Assembly: GCF_030167925.1 (NCBI RefSeq)
Contig: NZ_JASKUT010000002.1
Location: 496,001-560,000, forward strand
DNA length: 64,000 nucleotides
Source: Paenibacillus silviterrae
GTDB lineage: Bacteria; Bacillota; Bacilli; Paenibacillales; NBRC-103111
Direction: 5' to 3'
In this document: piece after piece, positions 1 through 8,989 of the stretch
Layout: the number at the start of each line of letters is the position of its first letter
Position numbering within the stretch: position 1 is the stretch's first letter
Notes under the pieces: model-generated
Told to the model about the DNA's origin: nothing
Databases searched by the model: none
Seen by the model: the letters and a program-made list of their open reading frames with translations, nothing else
Translations under genes and position numbers: made by a program

Positions 1-2
1 TT

Positions 3-551
3 AATAACAAGATTCCTTGGTCCTACTTGCTCCTGTCCCTTTCGGTGTTTACACTGGCTTCCTTTATTTTTTCACTGATTGCCTTGAAAAGCCGAGGTCT
101 GCGGGGATGGATCTCCGGGTCTCCGACTGTGCTGATTCAGGATGGCAAAGTCCTGGAGAATAATATGCGGAAAGCCCGATATACGTTGGATTCACTGAAT
201 CAGGGCCTGCGGGAGAAAAATGTGTTCAATATGGATGAGGTAGAGTTTGCCATTCTGGAGGACAACGGGAAGCTGTCTGTTCTCAAGAAGGAAGAACACC
301 AGTTCGTGACCAAGAAGGATCTTCAGCTTTTAACGGGGGCTCAAGCCTTTCCGGTCGAGTTAATCATGGACGGCCAGCTGATCGAGAAAAATATGGAGAG
401 CAGCGGCATTTCACGGGAATGGCTCGAGCGTGAGCTGGAGCAGCAGGGGAAACAAGTATCGGATGTTTTCTACGCCGTAAGGGGAACGAAAAAACAGCTG
501 TTTTTTGATTTTTATAAAGAGAAAATTACGATGCCTGTCGATAAGGAATGA
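3..551 (+). CDS. DUF421 (YetF-type) membrane-associated protein, 5'-truncated by window edge
   Basis: The reading frame is open to the left edge, so the true start lies outside the window; the first in-frame codon is at position 3. The visible 182 residues begin with the end of a hydrophobic membrane segment. A soluble domain typical of DUF421/YetF proteins follows: a 'GSPTVLIQDGKVLENN' stretch and, about 90 residues later, a second similar half ('PVELIMDGQLIEKNME'). This duplicated cytoplasmic layout is characteristic of the family. B. subtilis YetF relatives are linked to sporulation and spore germination membranes, but the biochemical role is unknown. A deacetylase gene follows in the same direction. 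Confidence 0.8.
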   Translation, partial: NNKIPWSYLLLSLSVFTLASFIFSLIALKSRGLRGWISGSPTVLIQDGKVLENNMRKARYTLDSLNQGLREKNVFNMDEVEFAILEDNGKLSVLKKEEHQFVTKKDLQLLTGAQAFPVELIMDGQLIEKNMESSGISREWLERELEQQGKQVSDVFYAVRGTKKQLFFDFYKEKITMPVDKE

Positions 552-643
552 GCATTTCGCGGAGCACAGTCAAAAGCTGTGTTTTTTTCATGTTTTGGGT
601 AATCCTATTCCATAGAAAAATTCGGATTCTAAAGGAGTATGGG

Positions 644-1375
644 ATGAGAACCTTCGTGCTATTTCTGTCGTTATCTATTATTTTTATTACGACTGCCGGT
701 GCAGCCGGACCTAAGAAAGATCGGTATTATTACGAAAAAACCGGGCAAGTCGTATGGGAGATACCCACCGAAGAGAAGGTCGTGGCCTTAACATTTGACG
801 ATGGACCGCATCCGCAGCATACGGTACAAATTCTTGACCTTTTGAAGCAGTATGAAGCCAAGGCAACTTTTTTTGTTGTGGGGAATAAAGTCAAGGCGGC
901 ACCGGAGCTTCTTCGGCGTGAAGTGGACGAAGGGCATGAAATCGCGAACCACACGTATAGCCATGCATACATGGGTAAACGAACCAATATGAGAAAAGAG
1001 ATCAACGACACGGAACAGCTGATCGTCGCCATCACAGGCAAACGATCCACCTTGTTCCGCCCGCCCGGCGGGATTTACAACGATAACCTCGTTACGATGG
1101 TGAATCAGGAAGGGTACAAAATGGTGCTCTGGTCATGGCCGCTGGATACGAAGGATTGGGACACCCCGGGTGTAAATAAAATCGTCGATCGCGTGCTGAA
1201 GAATGCGGACAACGGCAGTATTGTGCTATTTCACGATTATATCGAGGGACCTACACAAACCGTTGATGCCTTGAAGGTAATTTTGCCGGAGCTGCAGAAG
1301 AGAGGCTACCGATTTATTACCGTTTCGGAATTGTTATCTCACCGAAAAAGCAGTGAAGCCCTGCATAACCGCTAG
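644..1375 (+). CDS. Secreted polysaccharide deacetylase (NodB homology domain)
   Basis: A 243-residue carbohydrate esterase family 4 protein. The start at 644 is chosen because AAAGGAG lies just upstream and an N-terminal signal peptide follows at once; a longer in-frame extension to 548 has no ribosome site. All NodB motifs are visible: TFDDGPHP with D52/D53, HTYSH with metal ligands H103 and H107, FRPPGG, the W-containing DTKDW, and IVLFHD. Family members remove N-acetyl groups from peptidoglycan or chitin-like polymers outside the membrane. The 3' end overlaps the convergent flippase gene by 4 bp. Substrate (peptidoglycan versus exopolysaccharide) cannot be told from sequence. Confidence 0.9.
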   Translation: MRTFVLFLSLSIIFITTAGAAGPKKDRYYYEKTGQVVWEIPTEEKVVALTFDDGPHPQHTVQILDLLKQYEAKATFFVVGNKVKAAPELLRREVDEGHEIANHTYSHAYMGKRTNMRKEINDTEQLIVAITGKRSTLFRPPGGIYNDNLVTMVNQEGYKMVLWSWPLDTKDWDTPGVNKIVDRVLKNADNGSIVLFHDYIEGPTQTVDALKVILPELQKRGYRFITVSELLSHRKSSEALHNR

Positions 1376-2871
1376 TGTTTTTTCACCGTTGCCAGAAGGA
1401 CCAGCAAGCTAAGCAATAGGAAGGAAAGCAGCATTCTGGCAGAGCTGTTTAACTCAGGCGATAACGAAGCAAACGGGATAAAAGAATCCAACCAATAGAA
1501 GCAGAGAAACAAGACAAATAGCAGCAGAATCGATTTGGCGAACAAAGCTGCGTAGGGCAAGACTACAACACGATGTTTGCATAGAATGAAGCTGTTCCAG
1601 CCGAGCGAGACGGCCTCCAGCACCATTAGCTCCAAAGCCGTACCAATATAGCGTAGCTCGGGAATGGCAATCAGCGTATAACCGGCCGTCACGGCACACA
1701 ATAGCCCTGCAACCAATCCGTAAATGGTATGCGCGCTTTTCCCCATCACCCAGAGGATCGTTGTCGTCAGCTCCCGGAGCCCCACAAGCAAGGGCATGAT
1801 GCTCAGGAAGGCAATCGCGATCCCGGCTGAGGCATTATGAAATAAAATCATGGCCAGCTCATGATGGTAATACCAAATAAAGAAGGCTGACCCCAGCCCC
1901 CAAAACCAACCCAGGGTAAGCATTCGTTCTACCCGAAGAAGGAACCTTTCTTTCTTCTTGTTCAGCCAAGCCCAAGATAGCTTTGATGCGGAAATATGCG
2001 ATAAGGAGGCGGTTACTAGACTCGGCAAGTACACTACACTTGCAGCCATGCCCGTAAATTGTCCGTAAACGGCAGTTGCCTGGGAGACGGACAATCCGGA
2101 AGCTTGAAGACGGTGCGGAATGATAAGCGCATCCAAAAACTCGGATAACGGAATGATGATTCGAGTCCCCATGATGATTAAGGATTCGTTCGCGAATTGG
2201 AAAGCGCTCCTCACGCCAAAGCTATGCCATCCCCCAATGGAGCTGAGACCAGAGGCTTTTAGTTCACGAAGCAGGAGAATGGATAAAAAAAGAAGTGCAG
2301 CGACAGCGCCACTCCATGCACCAACCAAGGCACCGCCTACAGCTTGATGGAGGCTCTCCTTTATCCACGCTATGACTAAAAGCAACATAACAGTGACCCG
2401 AACCGCTTGCTCGATCAATTCGGAAACCGCGACAACTCCGTACATCTCCAAGCCTTGAAATAAACCGCGAATCAGATTAACCAACGGGACGATTGCTAGA
2501 ACTGGGGATAAATAAAGAAATGCTCTGCTCATTTGAGGTTCATCAAATAGTAAAGCAAGCCGGCCCGCTCCTAGATGAATCAGAAAGCATAGTATGACAA
2601 GGAAGGGCACAAGATATAATAGAGACAGCCAAAAATATCGAAGGCCTCTTTGAAGATCGCCTGCCGTACGAAGAGTCAAGACTGTTGGATATCCGCCCGT
2701 TGCTATAGTAAAGAGAAGCCCGTATGTAGAATAAACCATTTGGTATAGCCCGACGCCTTCAGATCCGAGCATCTGAAAAATCGGTATGCGGACGATGCCT
2801 CCAAGTATTTTGACGCACAGCATAATAAGCGATCTTGTAGCAAATTGGATAGCTGAAGTGGACAACCTCAT
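1372..2871 (-). CDS. SpoVB/MurJ-like polysaccharide flippase (MOP superfamily)
   Basis: A 499-residue integral membrane protein with about 12-14 hydrophobic segments. Its N-terminus (CVKILGGIVRIPIFQMLGSEGVGLYQM) is the typical opening of SpoVB and other polysaccharide-biosynthesis/MATE-like transporters. These proteins move lipid-linked oligosaccharides, often peptidoglycan precursors, across the membrane. The start at 2871 is preferred because GGGAG sits nine bases upstream; a TTG at 2904 in frame has no ribosome site. It lies between a cell-wall deacetylase and a secreted amidase-like protein, which fits an envelope role. It is not assigned to spoVB itself because Paenibacillus genomes carry several paralogues. 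Confidence 0.8.
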   Translation of the reverse strand: MRLSTSAIQFATRSLIMLCVKILGGIVRIPIFQMLGSEGVGLYQMVYSTYGLLFTIATGGYPTVLTLRTAGDLQRGLRYFWLSLLYLVPFLVILCFLIHLGAGRLALLFDEPQMSRAFLYLSPVLAIVPLVNLIRGLFQGLEMYGVVAVSELIEQAVRVTVMLLLVIAWIKESLHQAVGGALVGAWSGAVAALLFLSILLLRELKASGLSSIGGWHSFGVRSAFQFANESLIIMGTRIIIPLSEFLDALIIPHRLQASGLSVSQATAVYGQFTGMAASVVYLPSLVTASLSHISASKLSWAWLNKKKERFLLRVERMLTLGWFWGLGSAFFIWYYHHELAMILFHNASAGIAIAFLSIMPLLVGLRELTTTILWVMGKSAHTIYGLVAGLLCAVTAGYTLIAIPELRYIGTALELMVLEAVSLGWNSFILCKHRVVVLPYAALFAKSILLLFVLFLCFYWLDSFIPFASLSPELNSSARMLLSFLLLSLLVLLATVKKH

Positions 2872-2975
2872 TCGGCGTAATCTCCCTAGGTTCATATTTA
2901 GCAAGTGAGATCATTTCCGCAATTACCATATATCGTAAGCATACGCGGAAACCGAATGAGGTATGTCCAACAATT

Positions 2976-4094
2976 CTAATCTTTCACATGGATCAGCCAA
3001 AATACCGTTGATTTATCCCAACCGAGATCCCATGGAACACGGTAACGGTCTGCGGTATGTGAGTTCACTAGAGGGTAGCCCTGCGGATCAAATCCGGTAA
3101 GGACGGAGAAATGATCGATATCTCCATGGATTTCATATGCGACTAAATCCCCGGGCTTCATCTGGGCAAAAGCTCCTTGAGGGAATTTGGCAGACGTTTT
3201 GGAGACCTGTCCGTACGTTCCTCGGGCGACAACCCGAGCATAACCTCGGCCGATAAGGAAGTTTTTCAGGGAATCGGTACGAACCCAAGCCTCACTTCCA
3301 CCATAGCCCGGGCGGTATCTCCAGTAACCCGTCATGCCAAGCCCTCCGCCCTCCTTAGGATCGCCTAATACCTGTGAGGAGAAGTTGGTGCAATCTCCGC
3401 CCTGTCCGGTATAATCGTTGTATTTGCCGTTATACTTGTGGTTGTTTCCTGCTCCCCATGCCAAGCCTGCGTATTTATCGGCATATTGCACCGCTTTGGC
3501 CCGGTCGTATCTGACATGCTTCTTCTCGGATGGTTTGGTTTCGGATTCTCCGGCTTCGATGGTCAGCTGCTCTTTCAGCTTCACCCACAACGGAATTTGC
3601 TTAGGGTCCTCTTCCAGAGGATCCAGGTACCATTCCTTGCGGATACGCCACTGACCGTCGACTTTCTCGAGAGCTAACGTATGTCTCGTACCGATGCCAA
3701 AGCTATGTTCCGATCCTAAATGTTGGGGATAAGCATAGGTAAGCTTCATGGATTGCGATAATGAGACCTTTGCCGAATTTTTGCCGACCTTCATCCGCTG
3801 AATGTTGATATCACTTTTGATTTCTACAAACTGGACATTTCTTTTTTCCGCCCAAGCATGAATATATTCACTCCGTTTGACCTCATGCTTGTAAGCATAC
3901 TGGCTTATTTTTTCATTTTTCATGTATTGGGATTGAATCCGTTCCGGAGCATCTAACAGAAGCGCCTCGGCCCGCTGTTGATATATCTGTTCAATCACCG
4001 TTTGGAGCGCATCCTGCTGCGGGGTATCGGCATGGGCGAAGCCCGGAAACATCAAGCATGCGGTGAGCCCCATCCAAAGCCCAATGATCTTCAA
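2976..4094 (-). CDS. Secreted Amidase_6 domain protein
   Basis: A 372-residue protein with a signal peptide ending near 'FAHA'. It has a charged N-terminal region of about 170 residues and a C-terminal putative amidase domain (Amidase_6, Pfam PF12671; a papain/NlpC-like fold). The catalytic candidates are the cysteine in GGDCTNFSSQ and the histidine in DHFSVLTG. The domain opens with the usual YDRAKAVQYADKYA helix. The start is TTG with GGAG nine bases upstream. Family members are presumed cell-wall or peptide amidases acting outside the cell; the substrate is unknown. It is transcribed away from the ABC exporter terminator. Confidence 0.82.
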   Translation of the reverse strand: MKIIGLWMGLTACLMFPGFAHADTPQQDALQTVIEQIYQQRAEALLLDAPERIQSQYMKNEKISQYAYKHEVKRSEYIHAWAEKRNVQFVEIKSDINIQRMKVGKNSAKVSLSQSMKLTYAYPQHLGSEHSFGIGTRHTLALEKVDGQWRIRKEWYLDPLEEDPKQIPLWVKLKEQLTIEAGESETKPSEKKHVRYDRAKAVQYADKYAGLAWGAGNNHKYNGKYNDYTGQGGDCTNFSSQVLGDPKEGGGLGMTGYWRYRPGYGGSEAWVRTDSLKNFLIGRGYARVVARGTYGQVSKTSAKFPQGAFAQMKPGDLVAYEIHGDIDHFSVLTGFDPQGYPLVNSHTADRYRVPWDLGWDKSTVFWLIHVKD

Positions 4095-4302
4095 TATGTT
4101 TCACTCCATCCCATTCTGTGCTTGTCGGCTGTTGGGAGCCAGACATAATTTCACCTAAAAGCACCTGAATCATACGGGAGATCTGAAACTGGTTTTTCCG
4201 GCCTACATGCTCGTTATTCCTTATTTTTTTCACAGCCAGTGAAGTGTGGCGTAGGGCCGTTTGCCGGGAACGGAGCAAAGCCTACCAAAGCTCATACGTA
4301 AC

Positions 4303-4342
4303 CTCAAAAAATAATGCCCCACAGCAACGAACTGGGGGCATC
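4303..4342 (-). terminator. Rho-independent terminator of the ABC exporter gene
   Basis: On the minus strand, ATGCCCC pairs with GGGGCAT (4335-4341 and 4314-4320), followed by TATTTTTT. It lies about 55 bases past the exporter stop codon. The rest of the roughly 300-bp gap at 4095-4396 shows nothing else I can support. Confidence 0.7.
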
Positions 4343-4396
4343 ATCTTTTGTAACTGAATACCTACTTCGGTTGTTTTCACTTTGCGGGTTAACGGA

Positions 4397-6346
4397 TCAT
4401 CGCTGCTGCATGGGAGCCTGCAGCTCCCAAGGATTCATGGCCTTCAGCTGCTTCTCATACAGCTCCCGGTACAGGCCTCCTTGCTTGAGCAGCTCCCGGT
4501 GGCTGCCCATCTCCACTACCTTCCCGTGATCAATGACCAGAATCCGGTCAGCGCGTACGACGGTAGATAAGCGGTGAGCGATAATGAAAGTCGTACGCCC
4601 CTTCATCAGCCGCTCCAGCGCCTCAGTGACGAGCGATTCCGATTCCGAGTCCAATGCGGAGGTCGCTTCATCCAAAATGAGGATGCGAGGCTCCTTGAGC
4701 AGGGCACGGGCAATGGCAATGCGCTGCTTCTGGCCTCCGGACAGACGGACGCCTCGTTCCCCGATGATCGTGTCATAGCCTTGCTCCATATCTGTAATGA
4801 ACTCGTGGGCATTCGCAGCCGCGGCGGCCGCCAGGACCTGCTCCCGGGTCGCTTCTGGATCGCCGTACATAATATTCTCGTAGATCGTGCCGGAGAATAA
4901 GACGTTCTCCTGAAGCACAACGGCAATCTGCCTGCGAAGGTCATATAGATCGTACTCCCGAAGATCGATACCGTCGAGCTTAACCGCTCCTTTATCGGGA
5001 TCGTAGAAGCGAGGAATCAAGTTGACCAGCGTCGACTTGCCTGCCCCGCTCGGACCGACGAGGGCAATGACTTCTCCGGGCATCGCGGTAAAATGAATGT
5101 CTTTCAGGGCGGGCCGCAGCTCCTGCCGCATAGGCGGAAGGGGCGGCTTCATCCGGGGCGGAAGCCAGTAGAAGCTCTTCTCCGGCTTAAGCGGCTGGAC
5201 CAGATCGGGATCCATGTTCGGATCCGCCTCTTTAGGCTTCTCGGGAAATTCGCTGACATAGGTGAAGGAAACGTTATGGAACTCGATCTTCCCGACGCAG
5301 TGGGGGAGCTTGACGGCGTTCTCCTTCGATACCACTTCCGGCGTCATATCGAGCACTTCGAAGATTCGCTCCACATGCGTCATCGAGTTCTGAATCGTAG
5401 CGTTCGCCTCGGCGAAGCGCTGAATCGGTCCGTACATTTGTCCCAGGTAGGCCTGAAACGCAACCAAAGCGCCGATGCTTAACTGTCCCTGGAGCACGAA
5501 CAGCCCGCCTACGAACCAAGTGATTAAGGTACCCGAATGCGTGAAAATGTTGCTGATTCGGCCAAGCGATTGCGATAGCAAATTCGCCTTGTTGGCCAAG
5601 CCGATATGGTGTACGGCTTGCTTCTCGAAGCGATACATTTCTTTCCGCTCCTGTGCAAACGCTTGCACAACCTTCATTCCGCTGATTCGCTCGACAAGCA
5701 CACCGTTAATCCGTTCCATCTGCCGATGGACGGAGCGCCAGGATAGCCGAATGCGAACGTTCAGGTTGGTGAAGGTCAAATAATACAAGGGAAGAATCCA
5801 GAGCGCCAGCAGGGCGAGCTGCCAATGAAGAGAGAATAACATGAACCCGGCGAACAGGATCAGGAACAGATCGATGATCAGATTGATTACGCCGCCGTTA
5901 ACCATCTGCTGGGCGCCGTTGACATCGCTTGTAATCCGCGAGACGATGCTGCCTACCTGCCGGTTGTCATAGAAGCGCTGAGAAAGAAGCTGCATCTGGG
6001 CGTAGAGCTGCTTACGAATATCGAATACCATGCGGTTCCCGAGACGAAAGGTTGCGGTATTGCGCCAGAAGCCGGTCCAGATCCCGCACAAGTACAAACC
6101 GGCCAATGCCAGCACCACCTTGCCCAGCGTCCAGAAGCCCTCCTTGCCGGGGAGTACATCGTCGATGAGAATTTTCGTCATCCACGGCGCGATAAGGGGA
6201 TTTGCGAATTGGGCGACGCCAAGGGCTAGTATTAGCACAATCCGCATCCGGTAAGGCCACAGGAACTGGAGATATCTGCGAAGCATGGACGTATTGCTCT
6301 TTGGTTTTTGGATAGGTCCTGGAGTCATTTCTAGGGTGCTTTTCAT
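4397..6346 (-). CDS. ABC exporter half-transporter (membrane domain fused to ATPase), MDR type
   Basis: A 649-residue protein with a six-helix exporter membrane domain at about 25-310 and an ATPase domain at about 350-630. The Walker A (GPSGAGKST), Q-loop, signature (LSGGQKQR), Walker B (ILILDEATSALD) and H-loop (IAHRLSTV) motifs are all intact. It resembles LmrA/BmrA/YfiB-type multidrug or lipid exporters, which work as dimers. An unusual insertion of about 50 residues, rich in proline and charged residues, separates the A-loop strand (VSFTY) from the ALKDIHF strand before Walker A. The start at 6346 follows AGGTG; a GTG at 6355 is also possible. The gene is alone, so the partner is probably itself. 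Confidence 0.88.
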   Translation of the reverse strand: MKSTLEMTPGPIQKPKSNTSMLRRYLQFLWPYRMRIVLILALGVAQFANPLIAPWMTKILIDDVLPGKEGFWTLGKVVLALAGLYLCGIWTGFWRNTATFRLGNRMVFDIRKQLYAQMQLLSQRFYDNRQVGSIVSRITSDVNGAQQMVNGGVINLIIDLFLILFAGFMLFSLHWQLALLALWILPLYYLTFTNLNVRIRLSWRSVHRQMERINGVLVERISGMKVVQAFAQERKEMYRFEKQAVHHIGLANKANLLSQSLGRISNIFTHSGTLITWFVGGLFVLQGQLSIGALVAFQAYLGQMYGPIQRFAEANATIQNSMTHVERIFEVLDMTPEVVSKENAVKLPHCVGKIEFHNVSFTYVSEFPEKPKEADPNMDPDLVQPLKPEKSFYWLPPRMKPPLPPMRQELRPALKDIHFTAMPGEVIALVGPSGAGKSTLVNLIPRFYDPDKGAVKLDGIDLREYDLYDLRRQIAVVLQENVLFSGTIYENIMYGDPEATREQVLAAAAAANAHEFITDMEQGYDTIIGERGVRLSGGQKQRIAIARALLKEPRILILDEATSALDSESESLVTEALERLMKGRTTFIIAHRLSTVVRADRILVIDHGKVVEMGSHRELLKQGGLYRELYEKQLKAMNPWELQAPMQQR

Positions 6347-6489
6347 AGTAAACACCTGCTTCCGATAGCGATTCGTTTTGCCTCTATAGACATTATCATA
6401 GTAATGTCTGGAAAAAAATGAAATATATCCTCAGAATCCATGGACAATTGTGCTTCGGAGCTATAATTCAATTCGCTTCTTGAAAAAGC

Positions 6490-6525
6490 TGAAAGGACCT
6501 GGAGATTGTCCTCCAGGTCCAAGGC
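6490..6525 (-). terminator. Rho-independent terminator of metE
   Basis: A 10-bp perfect stem, GGACCTGGAG (6495-6504) with CTCCAGGTCC (6511-6520), has a 6-base loop. On the minus strand a T-containing run follows it. It sits about 35 bases past the metE stop. Confidence 0.7.
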
Positions 6526-6555
6526 AGGCATATTTTATTGAAAAGAGAGGTCAAA

Positions 6556-8844
6556 TCAGATGACGACCGGATGCCTGGCGCGGGCATGTCTAGTTGCCTC
6601 CACCATATTTCGCAAGGAGGCCGCCGTTTCCTCCAAGCCTCGTGTCTTAAGCCCGCAGTCCGGATTGATCCAGAACAGCTGAGGATCCAGCACACGCAAG
6701 GCACGGTCGATCATGCCGGTCATTTCCTTGACCGAGGGGACACGAGGGCTGTGAATGTCATACACTCCTAGCCCGATACCCAGCTTATACGTATCGCTCT
6801 CAAAGCTGTGAATAAGCTCTCCGTGACTGCGCGAGGTTTCAATGGAGATAACGTCGGCATCCATAGCTTCAATGGACGGAATCATGTCATGGAATTCGCA
6901 ATAGCACATATGCGTGTGAATTTGCGTAGTGTCCCGTACCGAACAGGTAGTCATACGAAAGGCTCTGACAGCCCAAGACAGATAAGCGGCTTGTTCTTCC
7001 CGCTTCAGCGGAAGCCCCTCCCGCAGGGCCGGCTCATCCACTTGAATCATGCCGATACCCGCTTTCTCCAGCGCCTCCACCTCTTGCCGAAGGGCATAAG
7101 CCAGCTGATAGGCTATTTGCTCCCGAGGGATATCGTCACGAACGAAGGACCAGTTCATTACGGTGATCGGCCCGGTGAGCATCCCCTTTACGGGGCGTGC
7201 CGTCAATGATTGGGCAAATGTGGTTTCAGCGACCGTCATGGGTTCCGTAAAGGCAACGTCCCCATAAATGATCGGAGGCTTTACACACCTCGAGCCGTAC
7301 GATTGCACCCAACCGTTCTGAGTAAAGGCAAACCCGGCCAGCTTTTCTCCGAAAAATTCAACCATATCGGTCCGCTCGAATTCACCGTGTACTAGCACGT
7401 CAAGCCCAATGTCTTCCTGCAGCCCAATCCAGTAGGCGATCTGCTCCCGGATATAATCGGTATATTGCTTATCGGTCCAATCTCCCTTACGCCAAAGCTG
7501 ACGGGCTTTTCGCACCTCAGCCGACTGAGGGAAGCTGCCAATCGTCGTCGTCGGAAGCAGCGGAAGCCGCCACTTACGCTGCTGAGCGGCATGTCTGGCA
7601 GCAAAGGGACGGTTACGGTCTAAGGGACCAAGGCTGATCTCCGAGATCGCTTGCTTCATCTCCGTTCGGCTGCGTTCGGGAGACCGCTTCAGCGTTTGCA
7701 CACCGCGGTCGTGCCGCTCGAGTTCGGCGGCTACGGCTTCCGTCCCGCTTGAAACGGCCTTCGCCAGCAGCACAATTTCCTCCAGCTTCTCCTCTGCAAA
7801 GGAGAGAGCTTCCAGTAATTCGGGCGTCAGCTTGGTTTCCTGCTTCACCGTGACCGGTACATGCAGCAGGCTGCAGGAGCTTTGGATGATGAGCCGTTCC
7901 GGAGAAACATAGGCGCCGATTTCGTTAAGCAGAGCTAGCTTCTCTTGCAGCTCTGCTTTCCAGATCCCCTTGCCGTCAATAACCCCGGCTCCCAGCACCT
8001 TATCGGCCGGAAAGCCGAATGTCCGCAGGGAAGATACATTGCCCGCGAGGCCGTGGACAAAGTCAAGACCGATCCCGGCAACAGGCAGGCTGATGAGCTC
8101 GCGGTAAGCTTCGGCAGCCTCGAAATAAGTTTGCAGCATGATGCGCAGGCCCGGAACAGAGGAGGCAAATGACTCATACACGGTCTTGAGCCGCCGGAGG
8201 TCGTCTTCATCGGGGTTCGTTACCAGAATCGGCTCGTCGAGCTGTACCCAGCTGACGCCTTCTCGAGAAAGCTCCTGCAGCACCTGGACATAGAGCGGAA
8301 GCAGCTTGGCGAGCCAAGCGTCCAGCTCAGCTGGGACGTAGCCCTTGGACAGCTTCAGGAAGGTTAACGGTCCGAGAATGACCGGCTTGCCGTCTATGCC
8401 CAATTGCTCCTTGGCTTCCCGATACGCTTGCAGCGGCTTATTCTCGGTGAGCACGGGAGTCATTCCGCCAAGCTCAGGGACGATGTAGTGGTAGTTGGTG
8501 TTGAACCACTTCGTCATTTCGCAAGCGGTGGCTTCCTTGGTCCCGCGAGCCATGCCGTAATAAACGGAAAGAGGAACAACGCCGCCCCCATAAGGGAACC
8601 GTTTCGGAACCAAACCGAACATAGCCGCTGTATCGAGCACGTGGTCGTAGTAGCTGAAATCATTGACGGGAATATAAGTAATTCCTTTGTCCTGCTGCTT
8701 CTGAAGGTGGGCTAAACGAAGCTTCCGAAGCTGAAGGTGAAGCTCAGATTCCCCCAGCTTGCCTGACCAGAACGCTTCTAACGCTTTTTTCCATTCCCGG
8801 TCCGTACCGATACGGGGGTAACCTAATACACTGCTTTGTACCAT
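6556..8844 (-). CDS. metE: Cobalamin-independent methionine synthase
   Basis: A 762-residue enzyme of normal family length. It transfers the methyl group from 5-methyltetrahydropteroyltri-L-glutamate to homocysteine in the last step of methionine synthesis, in the cytoplasm. Both duplicated barrels are present. The zinc ligands appear as H645 and C647 (HTHMCYC), E669 (SIETSRS) and C730 (NPDCGLKTRG), each four residues beyond the E. coli MetE numbering. The start ATG is preceded by AAAGGGTG. A LysR regulator lies upstream in the same direction, with a MET-box-like palindrome between them. I see no S-box (SAM-I) riboswitch in the short leader, unlike many Bacillales methionine genes. Confidence 0.96.
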   Translation of the reverse strand: MVQSSVLGYPRIGTDREWKKALEAFWSGKLGESELHLQLRKLRLAHLQKQQDKGITYIPVNDFSYYDHVLDTAAMFGLVPKRFPYGGGVVPLSVYYGMARGTKEATACEMTKWFNTNYHYIVPELGGMTPVLTENKPLQAYREAKEQLGIDGKPVILGPLTFLKLSKGYVPAELDAWLAKLLPLYVQVLQELSREGVSWVQLDEPILVTNPDEDDLRRLKTVYESFASSVPGLRIMLQTYFEAAEAYRELISLPVAGIGLDFVHGLAGNVSSLRTFGFPADKVLGAGVIDGKGIWKAELQEKLALLNEIGAYVSPERLIIQSSCSLLHVPVTVKQETKLTPELLEALSFAEEKLEEIVLLAKAVSSGTEAVAAELERHDRGVQTLKRSPERSRTEMKQAISEISLGPLDRNRPFAARHAAQQRKWRLPLLPTTTIGSFPQSAEVRKARQLWRKGDWTDKQYTDYIREQIAYWIGLQEDIGLDVLVHGEFERTDMVEFFGEKLAGFAFTQNGWVQSYGSRCVKPPIIYGDVAFTEPMTVAETTFAQSLTARPVKGMLTGPITVMNWSFVRDDIPREQIAYQLAYALRQEVEALEKAGIGMIQVDEPALREGLPLKREEQAAYLSWAVRAFRMTTCSVRDTTQIHTHMCYCEFHDMIPSIEAMDADVISIETSRSHGELIHSFESDTYKLGIGLGVYDIHSPRVPSVKEMTGMIDRALRVLDPQLFWINPDCGLKTRGLEETAASLRNMVEATRHARARHPVVI

Positions 8845-8948
8845 CTTGTAAACACCCTTTGCTCTGAGTTTTTTGGGTTGCGCAAATTGTTTACAAGAAA
8901 GATAACACGTTTTCCCAGTTATGCGGTAACTCCCATTCCCTATACTTG

Positions 8949-8969
8949 GTTATAGCTTTAGACTATAAC
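8949..8969. promoter_or_regulatory. MET-box-like LysR operator upstream of metE
   Basis: A perfect inverted repeat, GTTATAG-N7-CTATAAC. Its 17-bp core (8951-8967) differs from the streptococcal MtaR/MetR box TATAGTTTNAAACTATA at only two symmetric positions. It lies about 105 bp before the metE start and just after the LysR regulator's stop. It is the natural target for that regulator. Confidence 0.7.
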
Positions 8970-8989
8970 GACGGCGACAGGCAAGCCCG

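Noticed and set aside
8845..8948. Possible S-box (SAM-I) riboswitch before metE
   Set aside because: The interval is too short and lacks the paired elements and conserved blocks of the S-box; the palindrome at 8949-8969 explains control better.
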